64,000 nucleotides of DNA, taken from assembly GCA_902729315.2 (NCBI GenBank), contig LR746280.1, positions 2,724,501 through 2,788,500 on the forward strand, written 5' to 3'. A model generated the notes under the pieces. That model was not told where the DNA came from and ran no database searches. It saw nothing but the letters and a program-made list of their open reading frames with translations. Below, piece by piece: positions 37,805-49,300 of this stretch (positions are counted from its first letter, which is position 1; each line of letters opens with the position of its first letter). Source of the DNA: Spirodela intermedia (Eukaryota; Streptophyta; Magnoliopsida; Alismatales; Araceae). The position numbers were made by a program, and so were the translations under genes.

Positions 37805-40800
37805 GGCATAATTCCTTTAGAGGGAAACCCATTGCTGGGCTTCATTTGACCAAGTAGACCCCGGGGCTGCAGCCCATCTAACCCAACTACAAGGATGGTC
37901 TGGTGCTCTCAAGGGCCTCCCCCAGTGGTCGGTCACCCTACTTAGTCGTTTGCTGCAAAAATGCTGGTGCACATTTTGTCCCACATGTATATCTATACTG
38001 AATGATTTCTAGATCAATAAGATAGTCATCAAATCATGGCCTAACCTTGTATGAGTTATCTCTTGATGGGTTTATTTATATTATGTTTCTTGTGTGATAT
38101 TTATTAGTATTTATATCTATTGAATATAGCAACACTTGCCTAATTAGTAATATGGATGAGTGATAATCATCTTTTTATGTGATAAATCATCCCAATTGGA
38201 AGATAAGCCTAGAAAGTTAGGTCCAGGTCAGTCATATAAAATAAATAAAATATGTAATGTTAGTAAATTTACACTTTGAGTTTATAAAGCACAAGCTACA
38301 TCAATCTACAAAGAATGATTTCAACAACCCTTAAGTTAGTAAGGATCAAATGACATTTCTTAGATTCAAGAGTTTGTTAAATCCACAAACAAATGAAAAT
38401 CTCAAAAACATATATAATCGTTCTTCTCTCTAAGGTTACAACATGTTAGCCTCCAAATAGGTCAAAGCCTATTGTTACTATCCTTAAATGTGGATTAGTT
38501 AATAATATAAATATAATTAATATTAACATAATTAAAAACCATATTTATAGAAAAACAAGTTTAGATCGGCTACTTGAACTCTATGCTTTTGTTTTGAGCC
38601 TTTTGATATTTTTAATCCTCATTTTTACATATTCAGTTCGCTTTGGTCACTACTTTTTACGTCATAAATGTTGTGATATGAAAAAAAACTCCTCGAGTAT
38701 ATCTCTTTCAAATTATTATTTGAAGACCATAAGAAACGGATGATGGAGAACTTTACTAAGATTGCCAATTTAGGTATATTTTTATCTTGACTTCCAAACT
38801 TGGAAGAAATTAGATGATCCAGCCCTCTAATCCTAGAAGCTTCCCATGGGCTCACAAAGCAGTCATTTCGAAGGTTCAAGCCATGTTTGCTCAAACATTT
38901 CCATTAGAGCACTGAACATATGCCAAAATATAGGTGAAACTTGCATGGAATAGAGGGTTCTACCAGTGCTCTGAGGGGGTGTCTAAGTCATGCTTTCAAT
39001 AGAGGTGGCGCCCCAAGATGGAAGATGCATTTTGTTGTAGGGGGAGGAATTTTAGGGATGATAGGGAAAAATTTTTCTTCAGCTTTCAAGATCAATCTTA
39101 GTAAACTTTGGACATTGGGTGCACAAGCCCATACCAAAATGGGTTGCAACTTCATAGAACTATGAGTATCCCAAACAACTGACATTCATCATTTCCTCAA
39201 ACTATTAAGGATTGGGTCTCGTCATTTTAGTTTGAAATGGGTTAGTAATAATGATTGAAATTACTTGTCTTTCAAAGTCATCATTGTGCCCTAATAACTT
39301 CTTATGTGATCAAATTCATATTTTTTTGGATTATTTTTTAATTTAGATTTTTCTATGACTTTTTGTCACTTTGAAAAATACATGTGAAATTGAATACAAA
39401 TTTGTAATTCATAAGTCAAAAATATCAAGGAATATTTCCCTAAGAAAATTCATGGTAAAGTTCCAACAACATTAAATGAATATAAAATCTCCTTTTATCA
39501 TTTATAATCCATATGAGTTTACTAGTGATAAATTATAAAGTATAAATTATGGATACTTATACATTCTTGATGTACTGGATGTACTATCACCATTAGCATC
39601 AACCTAGTACTAGATCATATGAGCTGAGTATCAATTTAATCATAGTTTGAATGGTTGGCCTGTCTAGGAATCTCCAAATCTGCAGATACTTTTGCCCCCA
39701 AAAAGGTTTTGTTGCTGCTTACATCCTTCCTCATCTTTGTTCAAATTGGTTGCTACTGTGCAACAATTTAAGACTAATAATATCTCCTAATTTCATTTAC
39801 TTGATTTTTGGTTCTATGCTGTAGGGTATATTTTTTACCTAAATGTTTCTATCAAAAATGAGAATAACCTCTGCCATTTAACTTGTTTTGAATTATTGCA
39901 TACAATTCAGTCACAAAATATCATATTTATTACAAAGGAGACACAAAGCCGGCTCGGTGCATGAAAAATAAATATCATTAGTTAATAATTATTTAGGTCA
40001 TAAAAATAATTAAATTATTTTCACACCAACTTAAGCACGCATATTAGTATTTTCTATGGTTTGATAATCTATTTTTTTTCATTGTTTGATGTTTAAAAGG
40101 TACTATGCCAATACTAGTATGCTAAAAAAAGATGTACACAAGACAGATCTTCAAGGGCATGAAGAAGGGCATTAATGGGGAAAATAAGCTTTTTCGAGAG
40201 ATCTTACTAAATATTTACTAACTGTACGAGAGCACCTATAAACGTGTATAACTAAAAAGAAGTTGTGGAACGGACGAGACACGCAAGTCTTTGGGAACTG
40301 TGTCGCGATAACAGAGGGGCAACATCGATCCGTGCCAAGTTAGCAACGACTGGCCAGTGGCCTGCCCCGGGATGAATATGCTCCTCTCTCTCTCTCTCTC
40401 TCTCTCCTCCCTGCGGGAAAGGTGGCCTTTCTACTACAAAGTCAACTCCAGAACCTCTAAATTCTTATTTCCGTTAAGGAACTGGAGATTTTTAGATCTC
40501 TATTCCCTCTCTCCCTCTCTTCTTGGGGATTGCACCCTACAGACACATGACGTGCCGTTGCAGCTACTTATGGCTGACCTCCTCGGAAGCAGAGAATGTG
40601 GCAACAGATGGAAAGAATATCCAACGGAAATTGTCAAAGAATGCACTATCGAGCCAGTACCCATAAAAAATACACACAAAAATGAGAGAGAGAGAGAGAG
40701 AGAGAGATGGAGGTCGGGGGGGCGGGGGGGTTAGATCCCACGTTTCATCTCTCCACTTCCTTCCCTTTCATCATCTTCTTCTTCCTCCTACGCGTAATCT

Positions 40801-41059
40801 TCAAACCCTAGGAAGCATATCACAGTGAGCTGAAGTCGGGATCGTTCACACACACGAACGATGGTCTTCCACGGAATCTATCTACAGGTTCTCGAGACTC
40901 ACCGACCGATCCGAGCCCGTCTCCTTCCTCTCGACGGGGTGCAGTTGCAGATCCAGCGATCCTCTCCCTCCTTCCTGTTCCTGTTCCTGCTCCTGTTCAT
41001 GTTCCTGTTTCTGTTCAGACGATCCTCAGCGAAGGGACTCGGAGCTCCCAGCGTCTCCG
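37805..41059. other. AT-rich intergenic region upstream of DCAF1 and downstream of CLE
   Basis: No protein or RNA gene recognised. From 37950 to 40300 the DNA is AT-rich with frequent stops. From 40300 it becomes GC-richer, with CT and GA runs at 40381-40404 and 40684-40708. A telo-box AAACCCTA occurs near 40805, and a plus-strand frame with ATG at 40861 runs antisense across the CLE gene. That frame shows no domain and looks like a shadow. The CLE 3' UTR should lie just below 41060. Confidence 0.5.
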
Positions 41060-41371
41060 TCAATGGTGCAGCGGGTTCGGCCCTGTGGGCACCAGCCTCT
41101 TCTCCACGCCGTAGCGGGGGTCGATCTCGTGGCCATCGCTGGAGTCGCTCTGCCGGTGCCGGAGAGGACGGTGGTGGTGGTGGTGGTGGTGGTGGTGGAG
41201 GGCTCGCCGGAGCTGGTCGGGTCGTATCGTCAGCATCTTCCGGTGGGCGGCGATGGAGGAGCTCAGTTCGCTGCCGGAGCGGTGCAGGTGGCTCCACCCG
41301 TGCAGCAGGAGCAGCAGCAGGAAGGCGACCCACAGGAGGAGAGCCCCCACAAGGTTCCTCCTCATGGCCAT
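41060..41371 (-). CDS. CLE prepropeptide (CLAVATA3/ESR-related)
   Basis: A single-exon gene of 103 codons. An N-terminal hydrophobic segment (residues about 7-23, LVGALLLWVAFLLLLLL) is a signal peptide. A variable region of about 60 residues follows, including a run of nine His (59-67). The C-terminus reads EIDPRYGVEKRLVPTGPNPLHH. The last twelve residues (92-103) are the mature CLE peptide, with the invariant Pro4, Gly6, Pro7, Pro9 and His11; Pro7 is normally hydroxylated. The GVEK/R junction is the usual processing site. The closest relatives are the CLE9-13 group (RLVPSGPNPLHN/H), with Thr in place of Ser at position 5, as in CLE8. The product is secreted and acts through CLV1/BAM-type receptor kinases. 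The minus-strand ATG at 41371 is used; Met3 is an alternative. Single-exon structure and length are normal for CLE genes. Confidence 0.95.
   Translation of the reverse strand: MAMRRNLVGALLLWVAFLLLLLLHGWSHLHRSGSELSSSIAAHRKMLTIRPDQLRRALHHHHHHHHHRPLRHRQSDSSDGHEIDPRYGVEKRLVPTGPNPLHH
41170..41197. repeat. (GTG)n trinucleotide run inside the CLE gene
   Basis: Nine GTG units on the plus strand, read as nine CAC (His) codons in the CLE variable region. Trinucleotide length changes here would keep the frame. Confidence 0.9.
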
Positions 41372-41399
41372 GGACGAGGAGTCCCACCCCTCTCTCTTT

Positions 41400-41402
<3 letters not shown>

Positions 41403-41439
<37 letters not shown>

Positions 41440-41470
41440 TCTCTCTTTCTCTTTCTCTCTTTCTCTCTCT
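41403..41470. repeat. CT/GA microsatellite immediately 5' of CLE
   Basis: A nearly pure CT run on the plus strand (GA on the CLE sense strand) that starts about 30 bp before the CLE start codon, so it probably lies in the 5' UTR or core promoter. A second CT run lies at 41716-41748. Confidence 0.85.
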
Positions 41471-41713
41471 TATTAGGAGAGATCTGGAGGCTTGACAGGT
41501 TGGGGGGTCGGGATGGAAATAAGATATGAGGGCGAAGGAGGGGGGTTGCTTGCAGGGGACTTCATCTCTCCTCCGCTGTGGAGGTGGTCTCTGATTTCTA
41601 TTGGTGGGAAAGGGAGCATTTTGGGGCTCTTTTACGCGGTGCAGGGGGCAGCCCCTCCGCATTGCCCGTGCGTAAGTCAAGTCCACGTGGTTGCTGATGG
41701 GTCTTCCTACTAC

Positions 41714-41745
<32 letters not shown>

Positions 41746-41936
41746 TCTTTCTCTATATCCTTTCTCTCTCTTCCTTGACGTTGACGCGATAAGGCATGGA
41801 GGAAAATGGGTGCCATAACCTTAGGGGATTGCTGGAACGGCAAGGCTTTACTGCGTTTCTTCGTGGAACAACTGCACCTGGTTCAGTCAGCGGCTTCCAT
41901 ACATGCAAAGAGAGAGATAGCTAGATAGATAGATGG

Positions 41937-41940
<4 letters not shown>

Positions 41941-42031
<91 letters not shown>
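41941..42031. repeat. Long perfect (AG)45 microsatellite
   Basis: About 90 bp of uninterrupted AG, the longest pure run in the window. It is preceded by GATA repeats (41918-41939) and followed by ATCGATC. Purine/pyrimidine mirror tracts of this length can form triplex (H-DNA) structures in vitro. Confidence 0.95.
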
Positions 42032-42033
<2 letters not shown>

Positions 42034-42183
42034 GATCTTCGGTGCTTTTGACCGATCTCCGGAAGGGCTCCTCAAGTTTCTGACCAGTCCACGCATGGAG
42101 ACGAGCACCTCGTGGCCCCCTCTCTCTCCACTGTATACACACACACACTCTCTCTCTACTTTGTCGCTCTAAGTTTGCATGCA

Positions 42184-42191
42184 TATAAAAG
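42184..42191 (+). promoter_or_regulatory. TATA-like box after an RY motif
   Basis: TGCATGCATATAAAAGTGGG combines an RY element (CATGCA, bound by B3 factors in other genes) with a consensus TATAAAAG. It is about 820 bp upstream of the RPA43 ATG, so it may serve a different or longer transcript. Confidence 0.35.
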
Positions 42192-42682
42192 TGGGTAGAC
42201 GGGTCATAGTTCACAGTCGCGTAAGCGACATTTTTGGGAAGACCTTGGGAATCGCAGCCTTCTTCCCTCCCTCGTACCTTGTGATGTTCCGTCTTCTATC
42301 TCCTCCTGTTCATCGCCCCCAACTACCCCCCAAATAAAAATCACACCTTTTATCGCCCTTAAAACTCCATCTCCTTCGTCATTTCCATTTCGGGAAAGAG
42401 AAGACTCCATCACCTTCGTCATTTTCTGAACTGGGCCCCGCAACGAACTCAAACTACAACCATATGAGTGATCTGACTGCAGTTTTTCCACCCAGATTGA
42501 ATCGTGATCGTCTGATCCGACGAGGCATCGTCGATCATGACGGTGAAATCTAATCTATGGATCGATCTCCTTAAATGTTTTCGGGATGCGGCCACGTGCC
42601 CCGATCAGTCAACGGGATCCCCTTGATCCGTGATTTCCAGCCGCCTGATTGAACGATAGATTGCTTCTATGATGTAAAAAAT

Positions 42683-42770
42683 GGGCTGTCCAATAATCAG
42701 GCCCAATAATATCATGGATTGGGCCGTCCACATTTTTTCACAAAATTTAGAGAAAATAAATCTGGGCCGT
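42683..42770 (+). promoter_or_regulatory. Site II-like (TGGGCC/T) cluster upstream of RPA43
   Basis: ATGGGCT (42681), GGCCCAAT (42700-42707), ATTGGGCC (42718-42725) and TGGGCCGTC (42763) fall within 90 bp. Site II elements (TGGGCY) are bound by TCP factors and are typical of plant genes for ribosome production, which fits an RNA polymerase I subunit about 240 bp downstream. The two middle copies form a perfect 8-bp inverted repeat with a 10-bp spacer. Confidence 0.55.
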
Positions 42771-43007
42771 CAGTTTTCTTTTAATATTTCCACAAATAGT
42801 AATTAGTGGGAATACATTGGTTGTGTCGCTGTTTACGGGTTGACGGATCCACCTTTTCGAATCGTTCGGGTAAGAATCCGAACCGATACGCCATCTTCCC
42901 TCTTTTCCTCTTCTCTTCTCTTCTCTTCTCCTCCCTCGGGGGTTTTGGTTCCCCTGGGGTTTCTCTTGGGCGTGTAGGGGGAGAAGGGGAGGAGGGTGAT
43001 CCTCCGG

Positions 43008-46000
43008 ATGGAGTCGCCCATGGCGGAGGCGCTGAGGGTCTCGGACGCTGATCTTCTGGTGTACGTCCACCCTTCCAACGCCAACAGGATTCAGAAAGCA
43101 CTGTGTCGTCAGCTCAGCGTCGCCCTCTTCGCGTGAGTCTCTTCCAATTTCCTCCTCCTCGTCATGCTGTTACTTGCATCGCGGGCGTCTGCGGGAGAAT
43201 GAAGGATGTATGTAATCTTGGCGTTTTCTGGGGAGGAATGAGATTGGCGACGATAGCTCCTTCGGTTAGGACAGATAACGCGGAACCCCGCTGCTGTTCC
43301 TTTCACGTTGGGGTCTCGTTGTGAGAAAATGTGCCTTTTTGTGTTGCTATGTTTGTAGAACAGAACGAAACTTCACGAATCCGTGGGAAGCAATGGAGGA
43401 CGAGCTTGACGAGTTCGTGCTGATTAATTCTTTTGTCACCTTCGTGGGGACTGTCGCCACGATTTATACAGAAAGGATACTATTGCTTGAAAATTCAAGC
43501 AGGTCATGTGATTCTGATGCCAGCTCCAATGCAATTCAGCACGATAGGCTTGTTTCTTTGATATAGGTCAGTGGTGACGACAATATTGTACTTGCCACTT
43601 CCATAGAGGGCGAAATTGACGCAATTTCAAGCGACTGCAAATGAAACAGAGTTCATCATAGTCTGAAAGCTATAATCTATGGGGTTGAACCTCTTCATGT
43701 TTTATCAATTGATTGCCTGTTGAAACCATTGCGTCTACCTTTGGACTTTCGATGATCTCCATTAACATTTAAGAAAATGGATGTTCAGTAGAGGAAGAAT
43801 AATTGACCTTACTGGAAATCAAACAAAATGAATTAGCATGTAATATTAAAAGTTTAAGGTAGACCATTATCAAAATACTATGATATTGTTTACGAATAAA
43901 TTTTGAAAATGTGGATGATGATAATTATGGTGTCTGTTTATTGACTAGGGGATAAGAAAAGTGATCATGAAAAATGGAAGGTCACGGCTGTATTCCATTG
44001 TTTTTTGTGTTAATTCGTTCAGATGGTATAGCACTTAAATGTTTTTCTGGCTTAGTTGCAGATTAGCTTTGTGAAGTTATCTCACAAACTTGGTAACCTA
44101 TTGCTTCTATTCAGTTGTCGTTCTCTTTTATCTAAAAAATAATTTTAAATTGATACATAGTCATCAATATGATACCCTGAGGCCAGGGCTCATGTTTTCT
44201 ATGACTGAAGTTCCAACGGATTTACAATTGACATCTGTACTTTGATCGATTGTCTAAGAGTTTTTTCTAAAGGGCTACTTCAAAATTATGTTGTCTGCTG
44301 ATGAGCGGAGTTCATAACCGATGTTGCCCACCAAATCAAAGTTGCTTGTCTAAAGAAGAGACATCTTATAAATCATTGTTCCTATTAAATAAGGATTTCT
44401 TTACCTTATCATTCAACACTGATAGAGAGCACTGAATCCCTAGGATTTTTCTGCGCTGCCATGTGATGTTGTGGTAGGAGAGAGCTTCGAGGTTTATCTC
44501 TCTACCTAGGGAGAGATCACCAAGTTAGAGGAGACAAATCTCGGATAGACTTTTTGTGTCCTGATGTTTGAAGGTAAAGCTTTCTGTTCTAGCCCTAAAA
44601 TATCAAACATCCATGCTCCTTTAAATTTGATATCTAGATTCCATGGCCACTGATCTTAGTCCAGTGCCATTTTTGGCCTGTCGAATTACTTGTATTTTGG
44701 CCACTTCGTGTGTTAATTGATGCTTCAGTGAGATCTTATGAGTTATTCTCCTCATTTTGATGATTTATGGCATTTCATAGCCCTGAAATGAGCATAGTTG
44801 CAAGAAGAGTGAAGCCGAAATCAAATGCTTGCTAGAACATCTTTGAAAATACCAACATGTGGATGGAAAAATCATTTCTCCAACTCCAGTTATCCTCTCC
44901 GAGGACAACCGTGAATGAGTTGCCCCCAAAAGATCTTCCTCGCTGCATATAAGGGGATATAAAATGTGTTTGGAATCAGGGAGATGGGTCATGGCACTGG
45001 ATGTAGCTGCTGGCAATCAGCCCTTTGAGATGGATAGAGCAGTTGTAACTCTACCCACATCCAAATTTGGCTGATTGATACTGACTCGCATGACTTTGAG
45101 CTACAAGGGAATTGAGTCCGAGTTGGATTGATACTAGTCAACCTAACTCAGTTTTAAAGTCTGTTGAGCCAGTAATAGGGCCGACTCCCAAGTGGTAGTC
45201 CTTTCATTCATTTAGCTAATGAGGCACCATGTTCATGCTATTTTCTGCTAATGCAATTCTAAAATCTAGTATGATTTTGGGTTTTTACTGTAACTGAACA
45301 GTGAAGCTCCGTTCACACATTTAGGAATGCTGAAGAATGTTTATTTTGTAAGCTTACTGGAATACTAAAATACTTTTTTTTTTTCAGGTTTAATGAAACT
45401 TTCGATGGTGTGTTGTTGGCTTATTCCTTTGGTCTTCCAAGTAAAACTGCAAGGATTCTTCCAGGACTCATACCATATCTTTGTGTGAACGTGAAAGCAA
45501 AACTGTTGTTATTTTCTCCGAGACAGGATATGCTATTAGGTAATTCTGATTCTTTCAAATTGTTACCTAATTTTGAATTGATTGATTTGTATAACTGAAT
45601 ACTATAGCAATAAATTTGTTATTTCCATTTGTATCTTATTTTACAATCTAGTTGTGCAGTCACGGAAGCCCAGAGTATTAGAGTACCAAATATTTAACAG
45701 TTTTAAACCCCAACATATGGCGCTTAATTCTTTGGATAGCTTAGCTCATTCCTAGATGCTGTAGCCCAGCATAACTTATCATGAGGACTGAACTGAACCA
45801 TATGAAAGTTTAACGAACCAGGTTGCATTTTCTTAACTTGGTAAAATCTAGTGAACCATCTAGTCAATGCATAAATAGACCGAGTTGGGCCTAACCCTTA
45901 TTTGGGTGCAGCCTGTGCTCTGAGGAGGTCCAACCTGTAATCTTGGAATGTTAGCAATAATCCTCCGAGGTCGCACTCCTGAGATTCATGATTCTCAGGA

Positions 46001-46312
46001 TCACTGAGGCCATTCGTACTAGGCTAGTCTTCCAAGCTATTGTTGGTCCAACATAAAGCTGCTCACATGGGGGCGGTGCAGGTGGGGGCCCTGTCTCTTG
46101 TACCGAAGGTCAGTAAAACATTTCATCCTAATCCAATGTCCATCCTAGTAGAACTGCTAAAAAGGTTTGGTCCTTAAAAAAAACTTCTATGCTTTGCTAA
46201 TCAATGCCTAATTTGTCATGTTCTTCACTTGCCAGTTAATAATTCAACACAACATTTTCTACAGGTTTCGAGTTCCAACTATGCTTGGATCTAGGAGCCC
46301 AAAGATCCCATT

Positions 46313-46343
<31 letters not shown>

Positions 46344-49300
46344 TTTTATGTTGTAAATAATGTTTTGTGCTCTTCAAAAATTGCATTGCGAATAGTTTTT
46401 TTTTAATATCTAGTTTGATATTATTTCTGAATAATTGCGTATTTTTATGATTTTAACATTTTTTTTTGCCAACTATTTACATATAACATTTTTACAAAAT
46501 AGTGTTGCTTAGTTTCATCATCTTGTTTCCTAGGCGTAATGTCATATACTCGACTATGTTGATTTCTTGGACAACCTCGCCTTGGTGATGGCCTCTTTTT
46601 CTTTCATGAAATTGATATTCTGCGTATTTTTAATTTTTTTTCAATCTGAGTCTTAAGTTTATTGAACCCTGTCAATGCTGGTACATGTTTCCATGTCAAT
46701 TCAAAAACTTAAGACATGAAGAAAAGGAAAATTTAGTGCCTTAAACTATCCTTTGATCATGTGGATTCTAAGTATTCTCCAATTTGTTACTTTCAGAAGG
46801 GAAGGTGGTTAAGCTGAACAAGGAAACTATTTATGTGGTTGTACTAGGGTTTTGTGCTGCAGCCATCACATCAGAAAATATTCGTGAAGAGTTTAGATAT
46901 AAAATTGTGAGTTGACAGCTGTAACTTGAAAGATTTTCTGGTTAAATATGCTATGTAAAGAGCTCTGCTATATACAGTATCACTTTATATCATCAACTGC
47001 ACTCATTTAGTGGTTTATCAATATTTTTACAGAAGGGTGGACATGGGATGTTTTCCAGCACTGCTCACAAACGTCATGTTATTAAACCAGGAACTATACT
47101 ACGATTTCTTGTCAAAAGGTGTGATTCATAATTTGTGAAATGCCTTTTGCTCGTTAATGACATTACCTCAAAACCTCTGGGTTAAAGTGTCTGTTTCTCG
47201 TTACTCTGCGATTCAAATCATTCATTAGCGTTTAGTTTATAAATGTTGATTAAGGTCACTGATATTCTTGTTCTCCTAAATTCTATAAATGAATACTTTT
47301 GGATGTCGAATCATTTAATGCTTATCAGATGTACTAATTGGCATTTGTCTTACGATTACTAGTCTAAAGAAGATCTTATGTGCAAGCTTTTTCGAAATCG
47401 TTTGAGCAGCACTCTGAAAACATTTTTACCAATACTAATTTTGGTTATTATACGACTTACCATGCAGCTAAGTTCAGTATTTTCTTTCATGACTTCTCTG
47501 TATAGATTTTCCTATGTTATGGTTCTATTGCCTATATGTTGTTTGGTTTTCGGAGTCATGCTTTACTGGGATTGTATTATCAATTTCCTTGAGTTACACT
47601 CTGTCTACCATCACTTTAAAAAAAATCACCTTAGGGAAAAGCTCTTTATGCTCATTCAATAAGTTTTATGGCCTGTGTGTCACCTTAATGAGCATTTCTC
47701 TCCAATGATTTTTGATTATAAAACGGAGATTGGATTGGTAGCCAGAGTGGTTGGATCTTAGATGTGTGGAGGTGAACGATCTAACACATAAAGAAATAGT
47801 TTTGATTAAAGAAGGAAATAGAAGGGTTTGCCAGATTAGTTGCTGCTCAGACTTGTGAAGATGTATCTGAGGTGACACGTAAGGTGTTTATGGAGCTGTC
47901 CAAGGGTTATTCTCCGTGATGTACTTTATCAAAGAGTATGCTTAACCTGGGAACTAATTGGAGACTCTTGACTTGACTATAGGTAATGCATCCAGTCCAA
48001 AAGAGGAATCTGTTATATCCTAGTAAAAAAATGATTTCCTTTTTTCTGTCAGATCGTTGCTCTGGAGATGTTGTTATACCATACCCGTGTAGAACGTGTC
48101 GGGTTCATGATTCAGGTCTTCTTTGGGGGCATATAAAACCAGAGATGGGTGCTTTTTAGAAGCTTCGCTGTTGTGGAAATGATTGCTATGTGCAAAAGGT
48201 TTCAGTATCTAGGAGACAAATGGTCTCTATCATCTCTGTGAAAGATTTTACAGGAGGTTTCGATGTGGACATATATGATCTGAATAAGGAGAGGAAGATT
48301 GATTTTTTCATTTCATGTATATATGGACTTCGGTATGCCAGTAGGCTGCATAAATTAGGTTTGTGGCCCTAGAGCTTAAATAGCAGGTCTGATACCCTGT
48401 CAAAGTTAGTTGGGGATATCTAACTCATAACTAAGTGTCAATAAACGGAGTGGACAGATCTATTTTAAAACTCAGTTTTACTTAAAATGGGATTTTTTCT
48501 AATAAACTTTGATCAAGGTATGTGCGACCCTTCATCTTTTTGCGAAGTTATACTGTCTTTTTCCCGGGATGCATCTGAGAATCGCATGACTATTATCGAG
48601 CTCATAATCTTTTTTACTTTGGCTCAACATGAGGGAACCTGCACCATTTTCAGGGACGGCCATCTCTATTATTTTTGTTGGAGGCTTCACCTCAAGATTC
48701 CCCACACCACAGTACCTATTTTTCTGATATTTTCAAACTCTGAATCAGATTCTCTCTCTGGCACGGGATGGTGAAGTGAAACGATTGACTTGGAGGATCT
48801 ATAGCCCTTGATCACTTTAGTCATTCATTGGGGATATAAATCTTATGGCAGAGATTCATTCATTGGGTTTTCTAAATTCCTATTTCCGAGGAACTGCGCC
48901 CGCCCTAAAAATGTTTGCAGCCAGTTGTAAAATGTTTCTGAAAACCTGCACTGCTCCTTTAATGACAAGCACGTCAATTCTCTTACAAATCACCATTATA
49001 TTTTATTGGCAACTCTAATGCTCATCCGTGTTCGAGAGATGGAATGGAATCTCCTTTAGCTTACATGGTTTGTATTGCATGCTTTCTCATTTCCCCTATA
49101 GTAACCTTTCTCATTTCCATGGTTTGTATTGTATGCTTCATGCTCCATCTCGACACGTATCGATCAATAAGGATGTGCTGTTTCTGAGCAGCTCCGCTCA
49201 TACTTAATTGGAAACTCAGAGGAAAATGTCTCACCGCTTGTAGTTCTTGATATCATCTAGTTCTTCCTATTTATGATGTCCTGGTTCAATTTCTTAACTG

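Larger units (their letters stand above)
41372..43007. other. Divergent promoter region CLE / RPA43
   Basis: Separates the minus-strand CLE gene from the plus-strand RPA43 gene and must contain both promoters. It holds three long CT/GA runs, a TATA-like box at 42184, site II-like motifs near 42680-42770 and a (CTTCT)n run at 42903-42928 in the likely RPA43 5' UTR. No further gene is seen. Confidence 0.6.

Noticed and set aside
40861-41529. 222-codon plus-strand frame over CLE
   Set aside because: Dominated by the antisense of the His run and by CT repeats (Ser-Leu runs); the minus strand has a textbook CLE protein. Kept only as a possible antisense RNA.
41887-42214. Open frames made of Ser-Leu or Arg-Glu repeats
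   Set aside because: Direct translation of the GA/CT microsatellite, with no other coding evidence.
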